The notes under the pieces are model-generated. The model was given only the letters and a program-made list of their open reading frames with translations. It did not search any database and was not told the DNA's origin. From Bordetella sp. LUAb4 (GTDB lineage: Bacteria; Pseudomonadota; Gammaproteobacteria; Burkholderiales; Burkholderiaceae_B): DNA of 64,000 nucleotides. The stretch lies in the NCBI RefSeq assembly GCF_021325795.1, contig NZ_JAHPZX010000001.1, positions 930,001 through 994,000 on the forward strand, given 5' to 3'. Shown piece by piece: positions 44,643-54,175 of the stretch; position 1 is the first letter of the stretch; each line of letters starts with the position of its first letter. Position numbers and translations under genes: made by a program.

Positions 44643-45449
44643 GTGACTGCCGCAACCCCTCCCATCGTTCTCATATTTGGCCCCGCCGATCCCACCGGAT
44701 CCGACGGTCTGCCGGCTGACGCCGTGACCTGCGCTCGCATGGGCTGCCATGGCCTGGCCGCGATCACCGCAATTACCGTGCAAGACACGGCGGTCATGGA
44801 AGAAGTCCATTCGATTTCGCCGGAATTGCTCGACGATCAGGCTCGCTGCCTGTTGGAGGACATGCCGGTGCAGGCCATCAAGGTGGGCGGCCTGTACAGC
44901 GCCGAATGCGCCAGCGCGGTCGCGCAGATCGCCGCCGATTACAGCCAGGTGCCGCTGGTCCTGCACCTTGGCCACCGCACCCCGCTGCCGGCCGACGCCG
45001 CCGCCCAAGACGATGCCGACGATCTGCTGGCTGCCACGCTGGAGCTGGTGCTGCCGCAGGCCGACGTGGTGGTGGTCGAACACGCCCGGCTGGCGCAGTG
45101 GCTCAGCGACGGCACCCTGGAAATCGGTGAAGCCACCTCGGCAGCCCATGCCATGGTGGGCGCCGGCGCAAAGTGGGTACTCGCTTTGGGATCGCCGCTG
45201 CGGCCTGGCCATGCCGTCAATCTGCTGGTCGGCCCGGAAGGCAGCACCACGAACTGGCCGTGGCAGGCGCCGCCGGATCGCAGCAGCGACAGCGGCGGCC
45301 TGCTGGCCACGACGTTGGCGGCCTGCCTGGCCCAGGGCATGGAAGTGCCCGCCGCCGTGGAGAAATCGCTGACGCTGGCCGATGCGGCCGTGGCCGCCAG
45401 CTTCCTGCCCGGCATGGGCCGGCGCATCGCGAACCGGAGGCTGTCCTGA
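44643..45449 (+). CDS. Divergent ThiD-like hydroxymethylpyrimidine kinase family protein
   Basis: A 268-residue ribokinase-fold protein placed next to thiE, where ThiD (HMP/HMP-P kinase) is expected. Family shape is visible in IFGPADPTGSDGLPADAVTCARMGCHGLAAITAIT. Three key motifs are altered. The GSDPSGGAGIQAD start is GPADPTGSDGLPAD. The TPN..EA segment is replaced by VVVVEHARLAQWL (about 143-155). The GTGCTLSAA anion-hole/catalytic loop is DSGGLLATT (216-224), with no Cys or Asp at the usual site. It may be inactive, have another role, or be a lineage-specific ThiD. No TPP riboswitch is visible upstream. It overlaps thiE by 1 base. Confidence 0.75.
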   Translation: MTAATPPIVLIFGPADPTGSDGLPADAVTCARMGCHGLAAITAITVQDTAVMEEVHSISPELLDDQARCLLEDMPVQAIKVGGLYSAECASAVAQIAADYSQVPLVLHLGHRTPLPADAAAQDDADDLLAATLELVLPQADVVVVEHARLAQWLSDGTLEIGEATSAAHAMVGAGAKWVLALGSPLRPGHAVNLLVGPEGSTTNWPWQAPPDRSSDSGGLLATTLAACLAQGMEVPAAVEKSLTLADAAVAASFLPGMGRRIANRRLS

Positions 45450-46111
45450 TGAAAGCCCAACGCTTCCCCAGTGGCCTGTACGGCGTGACGCCGGAATGGG
45501 ATGACACCGCGCGCCTGCTGCGCGCGGTCCAGCAAGCCGCCGCCGGCGGCATGCGCGCGTTGCAACTGCGACGCAAGGACATCCCCGCCGCGCAGCGCCG
45601 GGCGCAGGCGCAGGCGCTGGCCCCCCTGTGCCGTGAACTGGGCGTGATTTTCCTGATCAACGACCACTGGGAGCTGGCGCTGGAGATCGGTGCCGACGGC
45701 GTGCACGTCGGCCGCGATGACGCCGCTGTCGCCCAGGTGCGGGCGCAGGCGCCGGATCTGATCATCGGCGCCTCCTGCTACAACGAGATCCAGCGTGGCC
45801 GCGATCTACTGGCCGCGGGCGCCGACTACATCGCCTTCGGGGCGGTCTTCCCCTCTTCCACCAAGCCGCAAGCCGTGCGTGCGCCCCTGGAATTGCTGAC
45901 CGAAGCGCGCGCCTTGACCGAAGAACAAGCCGCGCCACGCCCAGCCGTGGTCGCCATCGGCGGTATCACCCCGGCAAACGCAGCGCTGCTGGCGCAGGCC
46001 GGCGCCGACGCCATCGCGGCGGTCAGCGGCCTGTTCGAATCCGCCGACGTCGCGGCAACCGCCGCCGCCTACGCGCAACCCTTCCTGCCCAAGGGCAAGC
46101 CACGGCCCTGA
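45449..46111 (+). CDS. thiE: Thiamine-phosphate synthase
   Basis: A 220-residue TIM-barrel enzyme joining HMP-PP and thiazole phosphate to give thiamine phosphate. Motifs include the pyrophosphate-contacting [32 protein letters not shown] with the metal-binding Asn and Asp, and the terminal [13 protein letters not shown] and AVSGLF loops. The start ATG sits in TGATG with the ThiD-like stop. This is the canonical ThiE of the window; a second ThiE-like domain is fused to a Nudix domain at 55035. Confidence 0.93.
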   Translation: MKAQRFPSGLYGVTPEWDDTARLLRAVQQAAAGGMRALQLRRKDIPAAQRRAQAQALAPLCRELGVIFLINDHWELALEIGADGVHVGRDDAAVAQVRAQAPDLIIGASCYNEIQRGRDLLAAGADYIAFGAVFPSSTKPQAVRAPLELLTEARALTEEQAAPRPAVVAIGGITPANAALLAQAGADAIAAVSGLFESADVAATAAAYAQPFLPKGKPRP

Positions 46112-46146
46112 TAGTCGTCCAGTTGTCTATAGCGAGATTTATCGTC

Positions 46147-47439
46147 ATGCCCACCAACGCCGAACTTTTCGAACGCGCCTCCCGCAGCATCCCCGGCGGC
46201 GTCAACTCGCCGGTGCGCGCTTTCCGCTCCGTCGGCGGCACGCCGCGCTTCATTGCACGCGCCGTCGGCCCGTATGTGTGGGACGCGGAAGGCACGCGGT
46301 ACATCGATTACGTCGGCTCCTGGGGTCCCGCCATCCTCGGCCACGCGCATCCCGAAGTGGTGCGCGCGGTGCAGGAAGCCGCGGTGCATGGCCTGTCCTT
46401 CGGCGCGCCCACCGAAGCGGAAATCGAACTGGCCGAGCTGTTGATCCAACGTTTGCCATCCCTGGAGCAAGTGCGCCTGGTCAGTTCCGGCACCGAAGCC
46501 ACCATGACGGCCATCCGTCTGGCGCGCGGCGCCACCGGCCGTAAAAAGATCATCAAGTTCGAAGGCTGTTACCACGGCCACGCCGACAGCCTGTTGGTGA
46601 AGGCCGGATCCGGCCTGCTGACCTTCGGCAATCCCACTTCGGCGGGTGTGCCGGCGGAGTTCGTCGAACATACCGTCGTGCTGGACTACAACGACCTGGA
46701 CGGCGTGCAAGCCGCCTTCGACCAATACAAGCAGGATATCGCCTGCATCATCGTCGAACCCGTGGCCGGCAATATGAATCTGGTGAAGCCGCGTGCCGGT
46801 TTCCTGGAAGGCCTGCGCGAGCTATGCACCCAGCACGGCGCGCTGTTGATCTTCGATGAAGTGATGACGGGATTCCGCGTCGGCCCGCAAGGCGTGCAGG
46901 GGCTGACCGGCATCAAACCCGACCTCACCACGCTGGCCAAGGTGATCGGCGGCGGCATGCCGGTGGGCGCTTTCGGCGGCAGCGCGGAAGTCATGCGCCA
47001 TATCGCACCCTTGGGCGGCGTGTACCAGGCCGGCACGCTGTCGGGCAATCCGGTGGCGGTGGCGGCTGGGCTGGCGACGATGCGGCTGATCGCCGCGCCC
47101 GGGTTTTACGAGAAGTTGACGACGCAGACGCGCAAATTGGCCGATGGCCTGCAGCAGCGCGCCCGTGCCGCCGGCCTGGACTTCAGCGCCGACGCCATCG
47201 GCGGCATGTTCGGGCTGTATTTCTCGGCTCAGGTGCCGACATCGCTGGCCGAAGTGTCGGCGGCCGATGTCGACGCCTTCAAGCATTTCTTCCACGCCAT
47301 GCTGGACCGCGGTGTGCACTTCGCGCCTTCGGCCTTCGAAGCGGGCTTCGTGTCGGCCACGCACGATGACGCCGTCATCGAAGAGACGCTGAACATCGCC
47401 GAAGCGGTGTTCAAAGAAATGAGCGAAAAGAAGAAATAA
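46147..47439 (+). CDS. hemL: Glutamate-1-semialdehyde 2,1-aminomutase
   Basis: A 430-residue PLP enzyme making 5-aminolevulinate in the C5 heme pathway, together with GltX-charged tRNA and HemA. It begins [26 protein letters not shown]; the frame opens 8 codons earlier without homology. The PLP-binding Lys is in [18 protein letters not shown] and the Asp in [29 protein letters not shown] is typical. It follows thiE by 35 bases and ends before a terminator. Confidence 0.97.
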   Translation: MPTNAELFERASRSIPGGVNSPVRAFRSVGGTPRFIARAVGPYVWDAEGTRYIDYVGSWGPAILGHAHPEVVRAVQEAAVHGLSFGAPTEAEIELAELLIQRLPSLEQVRLVSSGTEATMTAIRLARGATGRKKIIKFEGCYHGHADSLLVKAGSGLLTFGNPTSAGVPAEFVEHTVVLDYNDLDGVQAAFDQYKQDIACIIVEPVAGNMNLVKPRAGFLEGLRELCTQHGALLIFDEVMTGFRVGPQGVQGLTGIKPDLTTLAKVIGGGMPVGAFGGSAEVMRHIAPLGGVYQAGTLSGNPVAVAAGLATMRLIAAPGFYEKLTTQTRKLADGLQQRARAAGLDFSADAIGGMFGLYFSAQVPTSLAEVSAADVDAFKHFFHAMLDRGVHFAPSAFEAGFVSATHDDAVIEETLNIAEAVFKEMSEKKK

Positions 47440-47544
47440 AGCAGGAAGGACCAGGGCACCTGGTCCGCTGGCGCCAGACCAAGGCCCTCGCCGCAGGGAA
47501 GATGGGCCACGAGATAGGCCAAGGGCCGAAGGACTGAAAGCCAA

Positions 47545-47567
47545 GGCACCCCACCGGGTGCCTTTTT
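47545..47567 (+). terminator. Rho-independent terminator between hemL and siaD
   Basis: A 7-bp perfect stem (47545-47551 with 47556-47562), loop CACC, followed by five T (47563-47567). A second hairpin (47448-47466, 8 bp) lies just after the hemL stop. The terminator stem also sits directly after the siaD stop on the other strand and may serve both. Confidence 0.88.
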
Positions 47568-48364
47568 CAACTCTCGGTTTCCAGCGCGACGCGGTCGCGG
47601 CCGGCCTGCTTGGCCAGATACAGCGCGCGGTCCGCGCGGCTGAGTACCGTGGAAATATTTTCCCCGTGCTGATAGCGCGCCATGCCGACGCTGACGGTCA
47701 GGGTCAATTCCTCGCCATCCATCTCCAGCGTCTTGCGCCGCACCGCATCCAGCATGCGATCGATGATGGCTTCGCCCTCGCTCAGCTTGACGCCGGGCAA
47801 CAGCACCAGGAATTCCTCGCCGCCCCAGCGTGCCACGTCGTCCGTATCGCGTACGCTGGTGCGCATGATCTCCGCCAGCACGATCAGCGCGCGGTCGCCC
47901 GCTTCGTGGCCATAACGGTCATTGATGCGCTTGAAATGGTCGACGTCCAGCATCGCCACCACAAAACCATCGGCGCCTTCGACACACGGATCGGCCAGGT
48001 CCTTCAGACGCTCCATCAGGGCGCGCCGGTTCAGCAGATTGGTCAGCGGATCGCGGCTGGACGACTCTTTCAGCGAGGCATTCATGCCGCGCATCAATTC
48101 CTGATAGCCGTCGGAAATGCGCACGATCTTGGCCAATCGACGCAGTTCGCGGTCATAGCGGTCAACCAGGCCGCGCTCACGCTGGCGCGCCATCGACTGA
48201 AAGGCGTCGGACAGATACGAGATACGTTCCAGGCGGTCGAGCTGGTCGTTCGTATGCTGCCAGAGATCGGCCAGGGCCTCGCGCAGCGGATGTTCCTCAT
48301 AGGCCGGATCGGCCAAGAGGATTTGTATCCGCCGTTCGAGATCCTGGTAGCGTTTCTTCATCAC
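47567..48364 (-). CDS. siaD: Diguanylate cyclase (SiaD-like)
   Basis: A 265-residue GGDEF protein. The N-terminal ~95 residues are helical with coiled-coil character (QDLERRIQILLADPAYEEHPLREALADL), the part that in Pseudomonas SiaD contacts SiaC. The GGDEF domain has DHFKRINDRYGHEAGDRAL and the active-site RWGGEEFLVLLPG. An RDTD motif just before it is an intact product-inhibition I-site. It would make c-di-GMP when bound by unphosphorylated SiaC. It is the last gene of the sia unit and overlaps siaC by 4 bases. Confidence 0.88.
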   Translation of the reverse strand: MMKKRYQDLERRIQILLADPAYEEHPLREALADLWQHTNDQLDRLERISYLSDAFQSMARQRERGLVDRYDRELRRLAKIVRISDGYQELMRGMNASLKESSSRDPLTNLLNRRALMERLKDLADPCVEGADGFVVAMLDVDHFKRINDRYGHEAGDRALIVLAEIMRTSVRDTDDVARWGGEEFLVLLPGVKLSEGEAIIDRMLDAVRRKTLEMDGEELTLTVSVGMARYQHGENISTVLSRADRALYLAKQAGRDRVALETES

Positions 48365-48735
48365 CGGCTTACGACGTCAAAGGGGAAGGTGCAGTCTTCC
48401 TTGAATTCCTCGGCCAGTTCGCCCACGCGCTCGTTGCGGGCGTCGTAATACCAGGTGACCGAAACCTGCCTATCCTCTCCATGAGCCGCTTCCAGCAGGT
48501 CGAAGATGTCCATCACGGCCTTGACGCTACTGGTATTCAAATATTGCAGTTCAAGCGACAGGGCCAGCGGCGCCTGGCTGGCGGCGAGATAGTCGTCGAC
48601 CCACTTGATGACGGGGCCGAACAGCTCAAAAGAGTTCTCCGGATAGGAGTCTCCACGCAACACGAGCACACCGCGGGAAGCGTCCGATTCGATGGCGGGT
48701 GTCGATTGCGTGGCGGGTATATTCAAATCATTCAT
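48361..48735 (-). CDS. siaC: SiaC-like phospho-switch protein (DUF1987)
   Basis: A 124-residue protein of the DUF1987 family. The core includes GVLVLRGDSYPENSFELFGPVIKWVDDYL and LELQYLNTSSVKAVMDIFDLL. Thr68 in NTSS falls at the same number as the phosphorylated Thr of Pseudomonas SiaC. In that system SiaB phosphorylates and SiaA dephosphorylates SiaC, and the unphosphorylated form activates the cyclase SiaD. The start MNDLNIPATQ is chosen; the frame opens 14 codons earlier inside siaB. Confidence 0.9.
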   Translation of the reverse strand: MNDLNIPATQSTPAIESDASRGVLVLRGDSYPENSFELFGPVIKWVDDYLAASQAPLALSLELQYLNTSSVKAVMDIFDLLEAAHGEDRQVSVTWYYDARNERVGELAEEFKEDCTFPFDVVSR

Positions 48736-48766
48736 GTGGGTGGTCTTTGAGAGTAGCCGGTACGAA

Positions 48767-49309
48767 TCAGATGACAACGCTCAGGCTGAAAAACCCGCGG
48801 CCGTCGCCGTGCGGGCTCAAGGTGGCTTCGATGCCGGCGGTTGCCCGCCGTGCCAGATCGATCAATCCCAGGCCGGCGCCGGTAGCGGCGGACGGATCAC
48901 GCGGCTGGCGCAACTGCGTCTTGTACGTGGCCTTCAATTGGGCTTTGTCCATCGTCGCGAGTTCCTCGACGCGCCGCAACAGCCGTTCGCCATCGGCCAA
49001 TTCCACGCGATTGCCCACCGTCACCGTATAGCGTCCTTCCGGATCGCGCGCGATGACGACGGTCGCCGCGGCATCGGCTTCGCCATAGCCTTTCTCCAAG
49101 GCGTAATTGCGGATGTTCTGCGTCATCTCAATGTACGCGGAAAAGACATCCATGGCTTCGGCCGGACGAGCCTGGTCGATCTCGAGGTAATTTTTCAGCG
49201 CATTGCCGATTTCCTCGATCAGGCTGCGCGAAATCGGACCGTTGAAACACAGCAAGGTGCGGTCCTGGTTGAATCGCTCGCGCAGCGCGTAGAGGTCCGA
49301 GGCATTCAT
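48767..49309 (-). CDS. siaB: SiaB-like protein kinase
   Basis: A 180-residue protein with a degenerate GHKL-type ATPase fold. The N-box-like helix is AYIEMTQNIRNYALEKGYGE and the glycine-rich loop is AATGAGLGLIDLARRA, ending in a beta strand GRGFFSLSVVI. Length, order and neighbours match SiaB of Pseudomonas, the kinase that phosphorylates SiaC. It lies between siaA and siaC with short gaps (27 and 31 bases). Confidence 0.88.
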   Translation of the reverse strand: MNASDLYALRERFNQDRTLLCFNGPISRSLIEEIGNALKNYLEIDQARPAEAMDVFSAYIEMTQNIRNYALEKGYGEADAAATVVIARDPEGRYTVTVGNRVELADGERLLRRVEELATMDKAQLKATYKTQLRQPRDPSAATGAGLGLIDLARRATAGIEATLSPHGDGRGFFSLSVVI

Positions 49310-49336
49310 AAGAGATCCGTGACTGAAGTTATGCGT

Positions 49337-51325
49337 TTATTCGAACCGGAAAGACAATATCGTAATGTCGTCGCGTTGCGGCAGGTTACCGCGGTACTCG
49401 GCCAAGGCTCGCTCGAAAGCGTCGCTTTGTTCCGCCAGCGGCAAGCGGGCATTTTGCCGCAGCATTTCCGCAAAACGGGTACCGCCAAAGCCATAGCCCA
49501 ACTCGCCGCCAGCCTGATCGAGGAAACCGTCGGTGGTCAGGTAGAAGCTCGAACCTTGCGTCAAAGGCAACTCGACGTTGGCATATTCGCCCTGACGCTT
49601 TTCACCCAGGGCACGGCGGGCACCCTTATGTTCGCGGCAGTCATCGCCATTGCTTTCGTACAAGGAAATCTTGGCTCCGGCAAACAGCAGCCGGCCACGC
49701 GTGCGGTCAATATAAACCAGACCGGCGTCGGTGTTGGTGGCCACGGTATCGGGGAACTGGGCGTCACGTAACATCGCCCGCACCGCCGCGTCGGTGCGCG
49801 TCAGCACGGCGGCCGGATCGGCCGGGCCGACTTCCGCTAGCGCCACGTCCACCGCGGCGCGCACCAGCATCGTCATCAACGCGCCCGGCACGCCGTGGCC
49901 GGCGCAGTCCATCACGCCCAGCAGGAAGTTGTCGCCATCGGCGCGGAACACGTAGAAATCGCCACCCACGACGTCACGCGGCTTCCACATCACGAAGTGT
50001 CGCAGGCCTAGCGAGTGCGCCATCTGGCGGTCCGGCAGGATGGCCTGCTGGATGAGACTGGCGTAATCGATGGAATCGCCCAGCTTCTTGTTGACGGCGG
50101 CCATCGCGCGGTTGGCGGCCTCGAGTTCCACGGTGCGCTCCCGCACCTTGTTTTCCAACTCGGCGGTGTGGCTGCGCACCTTCGCCGCCATGACGCCGAA
50201 GGCGCGGCTGAGATCGCCCACTTCATCGGCGCCGCCCGCCGGCAGCGTCACGTCGTAGCGGCCGTCGGCAATGGCCCTGGCCGATTGCTGCAGATTGCGG
50301 ATGGGCCGCAACACCAGGCGGTTGACCGCGACGCCGAAGACCAGCAGCAGCCCCCCCACCAGCAGCAACAGGGCCACCAAGGCGGGCCATACCCAGGTCA
50401 TGTCGACGACCCGCGCCGCGTGCAGGTCGACCGCGCCCAACACATACCAATGCAGTTCCGGCACGTACGCTACCGACACCAGCTGGCGCGTGCCTTGCAG
50501 GCGCAGCCACAGCGTATGCGCCTGCGCCGGCTGGGCGCGTGCCGTGGCCATGGCCTGCTGCAACAAGGCCTTGCCGTCGGTGTCACCGATCATGCTGTAG
50601 ACCTTGGCGTTGTCGTTGGCGTCGCTGGTGCCGGAGTTGTAGGCGATGCGCGAGGGATCAGGATGGGCCTGGATGGCACCCTGTTCGTCGATGATCATGG
50701 GCGTCACGCCGGGTTCGCCGCTGCCGACGAATTCGCGCAGGAAATCGCTCAGGTCCAGGCTGGCGCCCGTGATGGCCACCGGCTTGCCGGCGTCGCGCAC
50801 AATGATGTTGAACCACACCCGCGTCACTTGCAGCTTGGCGTCCGGATTGACGTTGATGTTGTACGCCGCATCGGATTTGACGCTGCTGTAGAACCAGTTG
50901 TCATTGGGATCGGCCGGATTCAGCGTGTAGCGCGGCTGATCCGAAAACGGCTTGTCGTCGTCGTTGAAGTAATAGTTGCCGCTATTGGCGACGATCAGGA
51001 AATACGCATGCGAACGGAAGTCGTGGCGGTAGCCCTCGGCTTCGCGAAAAAACATGGCGCGCTTGGCCGGATCGTTCTCGGCCTGCAGCCATTGCCGCGT
51101 CACTTCGGAATGCGCCAGGCGCTGCGACAGCGCCAGTTCGCGCGACACCGGCGCCAGAATGCGCTGGCGGCTCAACAGAGCGAAGTTGTCCGCATAGGCG
51201 CGGCCGAAATGCTCGCGCACCTGCTCCATTGCATGCCATCCCAGGAACACCGTCGGGATGAGCGCCAAGAGACATGCCAATATCAGCGCGAGCAGAGACT
51301 TCGCCCGCAACCCCAACTTCGCCAT
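49337..51325 (-). CDS. siaA: SiaA-like membrane PP2C (SpoIIE-type) phosphatase
   Basis: A 662-residue inner-membrane sensor phosphatase. The start chosen is MAKLGLRAKSLLALIL, with a TM helix at residues about 9-30. A large periplasmic sensor region follows (about 35-320, dCache-like). The second TM is WVWPALVALLLLVGGLLLVFGV, then HAMP and a short coiled coil, then a C-terminal PP2C domain. Phosphatase motifs are DVVGGDFYVF, VMDCAGHGVPGALMTMLV and LTTDGFLDQ, providing the metal-binding Asps. In Pseudomonas SiaA dephosphorylates SiaC on receiving a signal. It is the first gene of the operon, with a divergent gene upstream. Confidence 0.9.
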   Translation of the reverse strand: MAKLGLRAKSLLALILACLLALIPTVFLGWHAMEQVREHFGRAYADNFALLSRQRILAPVSRELALSQRLAHSEVTRQWLQAENDPAKRAMFFREAEGYRHDFRSHAYFLIVANSGNYYFNDDDKPFSDQPRYTLNPADPNDNWFYSSVKSDAAYNINVNPDAKLQVTRVWFNIIVRDAGKPVAITGASLDLSDFLREFVGSGEPGVTPMIIDEQGAIQAHPDPSRIAYNSGTSDANDNAKVYSMIGDTDGKALLQQAMATARAQPAQAHTLWLRLQGTRQLVSVAYVPELHWYVLGAVDLHAARVVDMTWVWPALVALLLLVGGLLLVFGVAVNRLVLRPIRNLQQSARAIADGRYDVTLPAGGADEVGDLSRAFGVMAAKVRSHTAELENKVRERTVELEAANRAMAAVNKKLGDSIDYASLIQQAILPDRQMAHSLGLRHFVMWKPRDVVGGDFYVFRADGDNFLLGVMDCAGHGVPGALMTMLVRAAVDVALAEVGPADPAAVLTRTDAAVRAMLRDAQFPDTVATNTDAGLVYIDRTRGRLLFAGAKISLYESNGDDCREHKGARRALGEKRQGEYANVELPLTQGSSFYLTTDGFLDQAGGELGYGFGGTRFAEMLRQNARLPLAEQSDAFERALAEYRGNLPQRDDITILSFRFE

Positions 51326-51678
51326 TGTGGAAATTCCCTTCGCGCCGTTACGGGGTGCCCAGCTCCCCACATGCGCCACGTCGCGTCAGTTACAAAAACT
51401 GACCCAAATGTCTTTTATACGACAATCTATGCCTTTGGCGCTGTTAATAGTGCGCACACACATTGTCATAAAAGCGCATAGTGTAGAAGGCTCCTGGCTG
51501 AAACACCACTTGAAAAGCAGGGAAATACCTGCCCTAGATCAAAAATTACGCAGTGCTTTTGCCGACAAGAGGCCATAACGCTTATGTTTCAAAATGCTTC
51601 TTTTGTATTTTCGGTGCTGGCCCGCATACTGTGTCGTCGGCTCCCTGCACAACGCTCGGAACGCTTACACTGCTGTTC
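51326..51678. other. 353-bp divergent promoter region between siaA and a membrane-protein gene
   Basis: No gene is evident. It is much less GC-rich than its surroundings (51400-51600 especially) and should hold both divergent promoters. No operator was recognised. A reading frame continuous with the downstream gene starts at 51553 but its first 40 codons look non-coding. Confidence 0.5.
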
Positions 51679-52776
51679 ATGGCCCGCTTGCGTCGCGGAC
51701 TGTTCACCCAACCGACTTTTTCGCCTCTCCCGATGATTCCGGTCGCGCTGCCCGGCGGCAACTTCTATCCGATGCTGGTGGCATCGCTGATATGTCTTGC
51801 CACGCTGCTGACCTGGATCGCCGTACTCTGTACCACCCCCGCGGCACGCCTGCGCGTACGCGAACACCCCCGTAAATGCCTGCTCGCCATGGGCGTCCTG
51901 GCCCTGGTAGGCGCCATTTTCCCCGCGGGTCAGGCCCAACGCTGGCTGGCCGCGCGCGCGACGGCGGCGGATCTGGCGCGCCGCAGCGTGGTGCTGGAGC
52001 ACGCGGCCGAGCTGGGTGGGATCGCCATGCCCGCCAACACGCGGCTGGTGCTGAAGACCCCCGGACAACTGGCCGACTTCGAGCTGGCGCGCTTCCCAGC
52101 CGACGTGACCCTGGACGGCGCCCGCATCAGTCAATTGCGGCGCTATGTGCGTGGCGAGGGCGCCGCCGCCACGGTCATCGGCGCTTCCGCGCACATTGCC
52201 CAGGATCAGGACATCGGCGGATGGCGTTGCAGCCACGGGCATATGGTCGAGTTCCGCGTCGCGGCTGCCGACGGCAAGCTGCATTTCAGCAGTTGCCATC
52301 TGGCGGCAGGCAACCAGATCGACAAGCAGCCGATTCCCGCCGGCACCTGGGCCAGTCTGCGCAGCGGCACCACGGCCGCGAGCGACCCACGCCTGGCCGA
52401 GGGCTGGCTGTTGCGTACGGATGGCAGCGAAGCAATGCAGGTGCAGGGCCTGCCCATGATCAAGGTCGAGCTGCGCCTGGACACCAAGCGCCAGTTGCAG
52501 TCTTTCGAGGGCGCCCTGGCGCAGCCCCTGACCCTGGGCCCCATGACCTATCCCCCCGGCACGCGTGTCGCGACGGCCAGTACCACGCTGGTGGGGGCGC
52601 TGCCGGGCGATCTGATCTTCAGTCCTTCCCGCGGCCGCTCGGCCAAGCGTGAAGGCGGGCAGGACGTGGCGGCCGGCAACTCCGTGCTGCAGGCGCCGGA
52701 CGGCAAAGTACGCTCCGTACTGACCAACCGCGCCGCCGGGGTATTGGACTATGCGTCGATCGGCTTGACGCCCTGA
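51679..52776 (+). CDS. Putative membrane protein of unknown function
   Basis: About 365 residues, not recognised. The N terminus has two likely TM helices (MLVASLICLATLLTWIAVLC and CLLAMGVLALVGAIFPAG). A probably periplasmic domain of about 270 residues follows, rich in beta-strand patterns. It contains four Cys-containing stretches, including GGWRCSHGHMVEF and LHFSSCHLAAG. Possible starts are ATG at 51679, 51733 or 51772; none has a clear ribosome site. It is divergent from siaA. E3-type or peptidase motifs were not seen. Confidence 0.65.
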   Translation: MARLRRGLFTQPTFSPLPMIPVALPGGNFYPMLVASLICLATLLTWIAVLCTTPAARLRVREHPRKCLLAMGVLALVGAIFPAGQAQRWLAARATAADLARRSVVLEHAAELGGIAMPANTRLVLKTPGQLADFELARFPADVTLDGARISQLRRYVRGEGAAATVIGASAHIAQDQDIGGWRCSHGHMVEFRVAAADGKLHFSSCHLAAGNQIDKQPIPAGTWASLRSGTTAASDPRLAEGWLLRTDGSEAMQVQGLPMIKVELRLDTKRQLQSFEGALAQPLTLGPMTYPPGTRVATASTTLVGALPGDLIFSPSRGRSAKREGGQDVAAGNSVLQAPDGKVRSVLTNRAAGVLDYASIGLTP

Positions 52777-52934
52777 AGCCTGTCTTGCGCATCGGGCTGA
52801 CGCCCTGGCGTATGCCTTGCGCGATACCGCGGGCGTAGCCCGCGACGATGCCAGTCTCAAAACACTGGGATAATGGCGTTTTCCCTGTGACAGCCGGACC
52901 GCCGCGCGCGGCCCGCCAACTCGAGACTAGCGAC

Positions 52935-54161
52935 ATGGCCGTCAACCTGCAAATCCCCCCGGAATCCGACATTTTCCCCGTTCCCGGCATCGAAATCGGC
53001 ATAACCGAAGCCGGTATCCGTAAAGCCGGGCGACGCGATCTGACGGTATTCCGCCTGGCGCCGGGCACCAGCGTGGCGGGCGTCTTCACCCGCAACCGCT
53101 TTCGCGCGGCGCCGGTGCAGGTGTGCGAAGCGCATCTGGCGGCAGGCACGCAGATCGCCGCCCTGGTGATCAACACCGGCAATGCCAACGCCGGCACCGG
53201 TGCCGACGGCTTGCAACGCTGCAACGACACCTGCGTCGCGCTGGCCAAGCTGCTGGGCGTGCAGGCGGACCAGATCCTGCCCTTCTCCACCGGCGTCATC
53301 CTGGAACCGCTGCCGGTCGACCGCGTGGTGGCCGGGCTGCCCGCCGCCATCGCCAACCTGGGCGCCAACAACTGGTTCAGCGCCGCCCACGGCATCATGA
53401 CCACCGATACGCTGCCCAAGGTTGCCTCCGTGCGCCGCAGCATCGGCGGCAAGACGGTCACGTTCACCGGCATCAGCAAGGGCGCCGGCATGATCCGGCC
53501 CAATATGGCGACCATGCTGGGCTTCCTGGCAACCGACGCCGGCATCGCGCCCGAATTGCTCAAGCGCATGGCGCGCGAAATCGCCGACGTGTCGTTCAAC
53601 CGCATCACGGTCGACGGCGACACGTCCACCAACGACTCCTTCATCATCATGGCCAGCGGCCAGTCGGGCCTGCAGGTCGACAGCAGCAGCGATGCCGCCT
53701 ATGCCGAACTGCACCAGGCCCTATCGGCCGCGGCCGCCGAACTGGCGCAGAAGATCGTGCGCGATGCCGAAGGCGCCACCAAGTTCATGACCATCCGCGT
53801 GGAAGAAGCAGGCACCACGGAAGAAGCGCTCAAAGTGGCCTACGCGGTAGCCCATTCGCCACTGGTCAAGACCGCGTTCTACGCCTCGGACCCCAACCTG
53901 GGCCGCATCCTGGCGGCGGTCGGCTATGCCGGCATCGATGATCTGGACACCGCGAAACTGCGTCTGTGGCTGGACGACGTGCTGGTCGCCACGGCGGGTG
54001 GCCGCAACCCCGAATACCGCGAGGAAGATGGCCAGCGCGTCATGAAGCAAGCGGAGATCCTGGTGCGTATCGCGCTGGGCCGCGGGTCGGTGACGGATAC
54101 GGTCTACACCTGCGACTTCTCGCACGAGTACGTCACCATCAACGCCGATTATCGTTCCTGA
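52935..54161 (+). CDS. argJ: Glutamate N-acetyltransferase / amino-acid N-acetyltransferase
   Basis: A 408-residue Ntn-type enzyme of arginine biosynthesis that recycles the acetyl group of N-acetylornithine to glutamate. The start is [22 protein letters not shown]; upstream codons in the same frame are not homologous. The self-cleavage site lies in [16 protein letters not shown], where the Thr becomes the catalytic nucleophile of the beta chain. NTGNANAGTG and [16 protein letters not shown] are family signatures. The DUF815 gene follows after 14 bases. Confidence 0.96.
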   Translation: MAVNLQIPPESDIFPVPGIEIGITEAGIRKAGRRDLTVFRLAPGTSVAGVFTRNRFRAAPVQVCEAHLAAGTQIAALVINTGNANAGTGADGLQRCNDTCVALAKLLGVQADQILPFSTGVILEPLPVDRVVAGLPAAIANLGANNWFSAAHGIMTTDTLPKVASVRRSIGGKTVTFTGISKGAGMIRPNMATMLGFLATDAGIAPELLKRMAREIADVSFNRITVDGDTSTNDSFIIMASGQSGLQVDSSSDAAYAELHQALSAAAAELAQKIVRDAEGATKFMTIRVEEAGTTEEALKVAYAVAHSPLVKTAFYASDPNLGRILAAVGYAGIDDLDTAKLRLWLDDVLVATAGGRNPEYREEDGQRVMKQAEILVRIALGRGSVTDTVYTCDFSHEYVTINADYRS

Positions 54162-54175
54162 GCCGGGATATCGAA

